A stretch of DNA of 64,000 nt from Phoronis australis (lineage: Eukaryota; Phoronida; Phoronidae), in assembly GCA_002633005.1 (NCBI GenBank), contig NMRA01000166.1, positions 2,716-66,715 of the forward strand, read 5' to 3'. This document shows positions 58,056 through 64,000 of this stretch, one piece after another. Both the position numbers and the translations under genes were made by a program. The notes beneath the pieces are model-generated. The model was not told the origin of the DNA. It worked only from the letters and a program-made list of their open reading frames with translations, and made no database searches. Numbering within the stretch: position 1 is the stretch's first letter; the number at the start of each line of letters is the position of its first letter.

Positions 58056-58202
58056 AGCCTGGCGTGTGTTCAGTAGACGCTAGGACCTAGCTAAAACCTA
58101 GTCAAAGTCACGTGTTCTTATTTAAAATACACGGCAATTTCTAACGTAATCTCGCGAAGTCTTGCTTTTTAGCGAGGTCCTAGCGTTACTGAACGGGAGG
58201 CT
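58056..58202 (+). mobile_element. MITE with GTTCAGTA...CTAGGACCT ends, copy 2 (nested)
   Basis: An inverted-orientation relative of 6424-6582, with ends AGCCTGGCGTGTGTTCAGTA and CGTTACTGAACGGGAGGCT. The same position in the second host element (GAAAGCCTGGTTTTGTTCG, near 61230) has no insertion, so this MITE arrived after the two host copies separated. Confidence 0.75.
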
Positions 58203-58709
58203 GGTTTTGCTATACCAGGGAGCTGGTTCATTAAAACCAGGGTTAAAGTATTAAAGGCACCACACTGTGTCGAGCTGGGTAAACCCAACAAAGAAACTAT
58301 TGAAGTACTTCAATGAAACCTTGATCACGTTGGGTGTAGAATGGCATACACTAGTAGAAACAATTCAGGCATTTACGAAAAAGGTCCCTAAAGCTTTTCT
58401 CATGAGGAAAAATGTAATTTCTGTGCCCAACACACACACATTGAAGAACATGCTCACGATTAGATGTAACATGATAAATGCCCAAATTTATTTCAGTGTC
58501 ATTAAGTGTTAATTTTTCGCGACCAAAGAGGGGGCAAGACCCCTTCCCGGCAACATTAAATCGGAGAACAGTGGAGGTGGAACTCAGTCAGAAGAATCAG
58601 AAGATGCTGTCTTAAGTCAATTCCGTAGCGCTTACGACGATGACGCCCAGCTCGACCAGCTGTATTCTGAAGAATCCGCAGGACACACTCCAGCATGTAC
58701 TGGTCTACG

Positions 58710-58866
58710 CATAGGCAGATCCAGGGGGGTCAAGGGTTCCGGAGCCCAGTTTTTTCCCTGGATTTTAGTGATACCAAATCTATAATTTTCAAACTGTTGA
58801 CTTGAGCCCCCCTTTCAAAAAGTCCTTGACCGCTCCCCCCCCTTAAAAATCCTGGATCCGCCCCTG
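58710..58866. mobile_element. hAT-like MITE nested in TIR element copy 1
   Basis: Left end CATAGGCAGATCCAGGGGGG and right end CCTGGATCCGCCCCTG are inverted. CTACG flanks both sides. The same insertion is present in copy 2 (61751-61902), so it predates duplication of the host element. Confidence 0.65.
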
Positions 58867-59249
58867 CTACGTTTGATCTTGCGTCGTAGTAAAGCTAAAT
58901 ATTGAAAACAGTCCATTTTCGCTCTAAAACTGGGTCGCAAACGCCATCCACGGCATCATTCAGTTGTACCCTTACCATGCAAGTCTGACATATTTAACAG
59001 TTAAACCTGGATCTGACCAAGTCTAAAGTTAAACATGGTTTAAGATCTTAATACAGGTCTAAAGAATATAGACCTCATTGGTGAAATGAAAATTGACTTA
59101 GACCAGGTCTAAACTGGTGTTAAACCAGGTTTTACTAGACCACTGGTCTAAGAGTTAAACCACCTTTATGAAATGCAGCTTATCTTTAAACCTGGTCTAA
59201 GTCCAGTTTAAACCAGGTTTAACTTTAAACCACGTTTGTGGAGTCGGCT

Positions 59250-60219
59250 GCAACAGTCTAGTCATTGTAGTTTTGAAATATCTGAATGGACGCGATTGCT
59301 GCACTCTGTACTCGTACGCGGCGACGAACAGGTACGCGTAAAATACCAAGGTCGCGCATTTGCTTTACTCGTTTCGAAAAAATATTTCACGTTAACGTCG
59401 TTTCTTTGAATTCTCTCACCGCCGCCTATTGAACACGCATCCCAATAGGCGTAAACGATAAACGTAGGCGGCGGATGAAGGCCCCGAACAGTACTGAGGG
59501 TGGCTTGGAGAAAGAAGCGCGTTCGTTGGATCGAGATCAGCGGACTGAAGCCACGACTTGTTAAAAAAAGGAGAAAAAAAAACGCGCCAAAGCTTTGCAG
59601 CCACAAAACTTGACGCTTTACCGCCATGGGAACTAAAGGAAAGGACGCGTCTGGTGGGGGCGAGTGTCCAGGCGGCCACTTCAGAATTTTTCTTGTACGA
59701 TGGACGGGAATCCAACATTGGGGGCTCGTTATTGTGAATTATATATTGGAATTAGCGCGTTGAATAACTAATTTAGCGCGTTGATTAAGCAATATTACGC
59801 GTTGGTTAAGCAAAAGTCCCCGTTGAATAACACATTTGGACGCGCAGAAAGGTCGCGAAAGCTCGTCCTTTTAACAATCTCTACTACAGGTTTATTCACT
59901 TTCCCTTGTGAGGGAATTTCCAGGAAAAAATAAAGAAATCACGATTTTTGATATACGCTCGAAAGAAATACTCTGTAGTCACTACTTATGATAAATGCGC
60001 GCATTCGCTTAAATTCATTCGATGAACGGCTGACTGACAAGCAATTCTCAAAGAATAATTCCAAGTGCATTTTAGAATGTATTTGAATACTACGATAATT
60101 TTTTAACTAATTTTAAGCAGTTAGAATTTACACCAGTTGCCTCTTAATCTAATTGGCTGCTGGTAAAGTCCCCGTGTTTTGTTTTCACCAAAGATCAAAG
60201 TTCACATTTTGCTGTTTCT
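59250..60219. other. CpG-richer stretch with a 22-bp minisatellite
   Basis: The interval 59262-59720 is richer in C+G and CpG than its surroundings. It contains ACCGCCATGG at 59620-59629, a strong translation-start context opening a 45-codon frame (MGTKGKDASGGGECPGGHFR...). It could be a promoter and first exon, but no downstream exon was found. The minisatellite occupies 59755-59845. Confidence 0.35.
59755..59845. repeat. 22-bp minisatellite, GCGCGTTGAWTAA type
   Basis: Four head-to-tail units of about 22 bp start GCGCGTTGAATAACTAA, GCGCGTTGATTAAGCAA, CGCGTTGGTTAAGCAA and CGTTGAATAACACA, followed by CGCGC. Dispersed inverse motifs near 56445-56815 appear related. Confidence 0.6.
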
Positions 60220-61075
60220 TAAAAACAGGCTAAGGCCGAAAGTTAGACGATCTGTCTACCACTCGAAGTCAAAAGACAGAAATCCTTTGCTCAACAAAAC
60301 GTTTCGAGAAATTCAAAAGACAAAAAGTCAATTTTCGGCTATTCGTAGTCACATTTCTGACTTTTGGCTAAAGGCAAAAGCCAGTAGTCAATTGCCGCTT
60401 CAATAAACAGGTCCATAGTGAAAGTGTAGTACAGCTGATGTTGAGTTTGATGTTTTTGACAAAATATGCATGATCCAGTGACAGTTGCTTGTTTATGCAG
60501 TGACAGACTTGGGGCTAAACATACATATATATATATCATGTCTTGATTTTGTTGACTAGTAGGCTTTAATACAATAAGTGGCCATGGGTTTGCTGTTTTT
60601 TGTCTTTCGCCTAAAAGTCAGTCTACGGATGGCTTAGCCTGTTTTACGAAATCAGGCTACTAGTTAGACTAAAATTCAAAAAAATCTGTCTACAACTTGA
60701 AGCCAAAAAACTCGGGAGCAGACTAAAACCCAAAGTCAAAACACAAAGTCGACTTTTGGCTTTTGTCTTTAGAAAGAAGTCAGAAATCTAACTCAGTGTA
60801 AAGCGCCAAAAGTTGATTTTTGGTCTTTTAAAAGCGTTTCTCGAAACGTTTTGTCTTCTCGGCCCGTTTCTCGAAGAGATTTTTGTCTGTTGTGTTTTGA
60901 CTACGAATAGGCAAAAGTTGATTTTTTGGTCTTGTCTTTTTCTTTTCTCAAAAGGTTTTGCCTTGTGTATATTTAAGCAGCTGTGGATTTATGTTTTTGA
61001 CTTCGAGTTGTAGACAGATTGTGTGACCGTCAACCTCATCCTGTTTTCGTAAAACAGGCTAAGTCGTACGTAGAC
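60220..61075. repeat. Foldback cluster with AGTCAAAA/TTTTGACT motifs
   Basis: The arm at about 60220-60360 (ACAGGCTAAGGCCGAAAGTT, GTCTACCACTCGAAGTCAAA, GGCTATTCGTAGTCAC) is an imperfect inverse of about 60895-61065 (GACTACGAATAGGCAAAAG, TTTGACTTCGAGTTGTAGAC, AAAACAGGCTAAG). A third related arm lies at about 60600-60790. Each arm has many short AGTCAAAA or AAAAGTC words and a GTTTTACGAAA/TTTCGTAAAAC-type palindrome. It is non-coding. Confidence 0.6.
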
Positions 61076-61106
61076 TCATTTTTTGCTGAAAGGTGAACGC
61101 CCATAC

Positions 61107-62050
61107 AGCCGATTTCATATTTTAAAGGTGGTTTAACAAAACCAGGTTTAAGACTTATACCTGATCTTCCTAAACCTGGTCTAATTTTAGACCTAACTTG
61201 CATTTCACCAATGTGGTTTAAAAGTCTGAAAGCCTGGTTTTGTTCGACCTGGGAGTCGGTTTAGTAAAATCAGGTTTTAAGTATCTACGCCACCCTGCTG
61301 TGTCGATCTGAATCAACCCAACAAAGAAACTATTGAAGTGCTTCAATGAAACCTTGATCACGTGGGTATACAAGGGCACACACTAGTAGAATCAGTGCAG
61401 GTATTTGCCAATTGGGTCTAAAAGCTTTTCACATGAAGAAAAATGTAATGTCTGCGCCCAACAGAAGAACACACATTAAAAGTACATGCTCACGATTAGC
61501 CGCAACATAATAAATGTCCCGAAATATATTTTCATGCCATTTTAGTGTTACTTTATTTTTCGCGGCCAAAGGGGGGGAGCAAGACCCCTTACCGGCAACA
61601 GTAAACCGGAGACCAACGGAGGTGGAACTCAGAAGAATCAGAAGATGCTGTCTTCAGTCAAACCTGTAGCGATTACGACGATGACGCCTTGCTCGACCAG
61701 TCGTTTTCTGAGGAATCCGCCGGACGCCATCCAGCACGTACTGGTCTACACATAGGCGGAAATGGTCAAGGGGTCCAGGCCTCCTTTTCCCATGACTTTT
61801 GTGATATCAAATATATAATTTTCAAGTTATTGACTTGGTCCCCCTCTTTTAAAAAGCCCTCGATCGACCCCCTCTCCTTTAAAAATGGTGGATCCGCCCC
61901 TGCTACGTTTGATCTTGTGTCGTCGTAAAACTGAATATTGAAAATAGTCCATTTTCGCTCCAAAACTGCGTCGTAACTGCACACCACGGCATTATTCTGT
62001 TGCACCTACATTGTATATCCTGCAAGTCTGTCCACCTTCATGAAATCGCC
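61107..62050 (+). mobile_element. TIR element with AAACCTGGT-rich ends, copy 2
   Basis: A direct relative of 57937-59249: left end CAGCCGATTTCATATTTTAA, right end CCACCTTCATGAAATCGCC. It keeps the CAACCCAACAAAGAAACTAT block, the acidic coding-like block (with a 4-bp loss that shifts its frame) and the nested hAT-like MITE. It lacks the nested 58056 MITE and most of the right-hand CCTGGTCTAA array. Confidence 0.65.
61751..61902. mobile_element. hAT-like MITE nested in TIR element copy 2
   Basis: Left end CATAGGCGGAAATGGTCAAG and right end GTGGATCCGCCCCTG match the MITE at 58710-58866 at the same internal position of the host element. Confidence 0.65.
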
Positions 62051-62288
62051 TGATAGAGTCTTCAAGAAGTAGGCCTCAGAACATTCTTATATTGCTTGCG
62101 TATCTGGTTATTTACAAAAGCAGTGCCTTTCTATCATATTGGATTTTTTTAGGAAGTGCGCAAGCGTATCAACCAGCACGCACAATTATGTTGTCAGTTT
62201 GACAGACGTGATGAAGCAGGCATGAACATGTCTAGACAACGAATTACGTCAAATGCATTTCGTACGTCATCTTTTGTGTTGTTAGATT

Positions 62289-62468
62289 ATGGACGACGAA
62301 AGCCCCACAAAGCCAACGGCAAACCCAACAGAAACTCTCCAACTTCTGAAGCCGGACAACGAACAGTCGAAGTCGCGTTTACTTGGATTGACTATCAGTG
62401 CACAGGCTCAAACTCAAATTAGGCGGTTACCAAAAACGCTTGGACTTGTATCAGTTTGGATAACCATG
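62289..62468 (+). CDS. Possible first coding exon of an unidentified gene
   Basis: From ATG 62289 the frame reads MDDESPTKPTANPTETLQLL and continues to RRLPKTLGLVSVWITM, then meets a plausible GTATGA donor at 62469. A polar N-terminus followed by the start of a hydrophobic segment would suit a membrane protein, but I cannot name one and no following exon is visible. A TTTTTTTAG acceptor-like site lies upstream at about 62144-62152. Confidence 0.3.
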
Positions 62469-63246
62469 GTATGAATTTGTTTTAACTGTTTTCACAATTG
62501 AAACCATCCTCATACTCATCATCACTTAAACATGTTTCATCTATCTATCACATTTACTGTAAAATATGAAGAAAAGAACAACAGTAGTATATTTTTTATC
62601 CATTTCACAGCACACGTCGGCCATCTTGCTGTGTGTCGCAGCCCAACTAGACGTTCATTCCAACCTGGTACACGGCTCGATCTCGTTGCTTATGGGAAAC
62701 CAATGCGCCGAGTGGCAGTTCACTTTTTAAAAAATCTAAATCCAAGATAGGGTTATATCGTGAAAGGCTTTGGGATGCTTGACTTCCCAAGTTTTTCTTT
62801 CTGCTCTACGAAGTCAAGCCATGCAGCTGGTTCTGTTTACCTGGCTATTTGACTAAAGGGACTCATGAAAGATTTTTTTTCAGCGCCCAGCAACGGAGCA
62901 ACAATTTCCTATAAGATCACAAAAACGCAACAGATTTTACATTTTCATGACTATGGGTCAAAACTAAAAATCCAAGAACTCAATCCTTCCCAAAAAGATA
63001 ACAGGTCCCAAATGGCATTTACGAAAATTAATCACAATTAAAATGGTTTTTATATTGTTCCTTAATTCTTTGTATATGATATTCAACGCCAACAGTGCCA
63101 TCTCGCATAAAGACACGTTTGAAGTGGAGCAGAAATAATCTATAAATTCCTCCTAGATCTTGGTAGCCTTGGGTAACTCGTCTTATTAAAACCTCGAAAT
63201 TGCCTGGAACACAAACACGAAAGTTCGACTAATAAACATAATGATA

Positions 63247-63312
63247 CTGCCGTAGTAGAGCATTTGATTGGGAACTGGAAGGTCTTGAGTTCAAATCCGC
63301 TTGAACACGAAG
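63247..63312 (+). ncRNA. tRNA-like segment (probable SINE or tRNA pseudogene)
   Basis: CCGTAGTAGAGCATTTGA resembles an A box and D arm, and TTGAGTTCAAATCCGC a B box and T arm, at tRNA-like spacing. The anticodon stem around TTGGGAA pairs poorly and the acceptor ends do not match, so a functional tRNA is unlikely. Confidence 0.35.
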
Positions 63313-64000
63313 ATTTACTAGATTATATTTTGAATTTCTAATACCAAAATCATGTAGCCAATACCATGATCATTTCAGGTCAAAGTGTTGTGAAATTTAA
63401 GTAATGGGGGAATTTTCATTCCGCAAAAACGTGTCGAAACAATGTTTTTCGGTAAGATTGTTCTGTTTTCATGTACGTCACCCTCAGTCACACGGGAACC
63501 ACTTAAAAAACATCACAGGCTCATTATTTACAGCGCCATGCCAATTGCACTCTGATACCAGAGGTAGATGTAAAAGGTGTCGTAACACTATGGGACGTGT
63601 TTTAACAAAATATAATTAACGCCTAGAAACTTCTCTGATTGGCGAATCCCAGCTTGCCGCGAACATCGGGATTGCAGGGCCTTCGCGATTGAATATTGTA
63701 TTTTTGGATTGAATTTTGCTCTTTTTCGTTCAATACCAACGAAAATGGTTTCTCTTACTAACATGGTCTACTCATAAACAGCGCACATGTTTGAATAATC
63801 CTTTTTGGGAATTACACTCAGCATCTCGTTCGATTAAAGCCTGAAGGCATTTCCCTTGTGGTTTACCCTCGAGTTGTGTTGACAAAGAATGAAGAAACTA
63901 GGATCGGCCTCATTCCATGAAACAGGAGACAGTCAATTTAAATGTGGGCCCACGATCTAATCTTTGTAATCCAAAACTCGACTCCAAATTAGACCAATAC
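63313..64000. other. Window end, nothing firm
   Basis: A frame at 63404-63619 (+) ends in a short Cys/Arg-rich segment (RGRCKRCRNTMG) after a TTTACAG acceptor-like site. It is too short to assign. No other feature was recognised. Confidence 0.35.

Larger units (their letters stand above)
57937..59249 (+). mobile_element. TIR element with AAACCTGGT-rich ends, copy 1
   Basis: The left end AGCCGATTTCATAAAGGTGG is inverted at about 59150-59180 (CCACCTTTATGAAATGCAGCT), and a second similar terminus closes at 59249 (AAACCACGTTTGTGGAGTCGGCT). Many inverted copies of ACCTGGTCTAA and TTAAACCAGGTTTAA fill both flanks. The interior (58545-58700) has an acidic coding-like segment, SEESEDAVLSQFRSAYDDDA and SEESAG. 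Two smaller MITEs are nested inside (58056-58202 and 58710-58866). Copy 2 lies at 61107-62050. Confidence 0.65.

Noticed and set aside
58267-58512. 81-codon + strand frame inside TIR element copy 1
   Set aside because: The homologous block in copy 2 (about 61320-61400) is interrupted by stops and frameshifts, so it is not under coding constraint.
63530-63619. Possible piggyBac-type zinc-ribbon fragment (RGRCKRCRNTMG)
   Set aside because: Only about 25 residues with two Cys look similar; the frame stops before the second Cys pair, so the assignment is not supportable.

Overview
This is animal DNA, probably from a marine invertebrate; I cannot name the species. Coding exons are short and separated by very long introns with GT/AG borders. 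Short inverted-repeat transposons and LINE remnants are abundant. A 504-base run of N at 41394-41897 shows this is a draft assembly. Most of the window is non-coding, and most long open frames are chance or transposon-derived.

Region 1 (about 1-20.7 kb, + strand) is the 3' part of a glycoside hydrolase family 9 (GH9) endoglucanase gene. Four exons (237-381, 871-1036, 15603-15793, 20069-20124) join with consistent phase and end in a TAA stop, giving about 185 residues of the C-terminal catalytic domain; the 5' exons lie before the window. The third visible intron, about 14.6 kb, holds two diverged copies of one block (about 3.44-6.38 and 12.95-14.56 kb), several MITE/foldback elements, a LINE fragment, a long hairpin array and a TAA microsatellite. 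The last intron holds a 2.81-kb inverted-repeat element (16365-19175) with a decayed C2H2 zinc-finger gene.

Region 2 (about 20.7-33.4 kb) is mobile-element debris: a 1.67-kb TTAA-flanked Kolobok-like element with THAP remnants, a reverse-strand LINE 3' end (about 26.8-27.8 kb), an imperfect foldback and a 976-bp hAT-like element with a perfect 8-bp target duplication.

Region 3 (about 33.4-44.5 kb) is the most unusual part. Two homologous genes for secreted precursors of repeated cysteine-rich peptides face each other about 9.5 kb apart. The reverse-strand copy (43617-44411) is an intact 264-codon frame: signal peptide, pro-region, then three 48-residue units with a CX5CX5CX5C core between dibasic sites. 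The forward copy (33558-34098) keeps the promoter, signal-peptide frame and three units, but has ATA in place of the start ATG and a frameshift before unit 3. Between them lie a two-type satellite array, a transposon-associated pseudogene, a large inverted repeat and the assembly gap.

Region 4 (about 44.5-64 kb) holds a broken Mutator-like transposase-family gene, two more THAP-domain remnants, two copies of a TIR element with nested MITEs (57.9-59.2 and 61.1-62.05 kb), a foldback cluster, a 22-bp minisatellite and a few weak exon candidates. Only the GH9 gene and the reverse-strand peptide precursor look like functional host genes.
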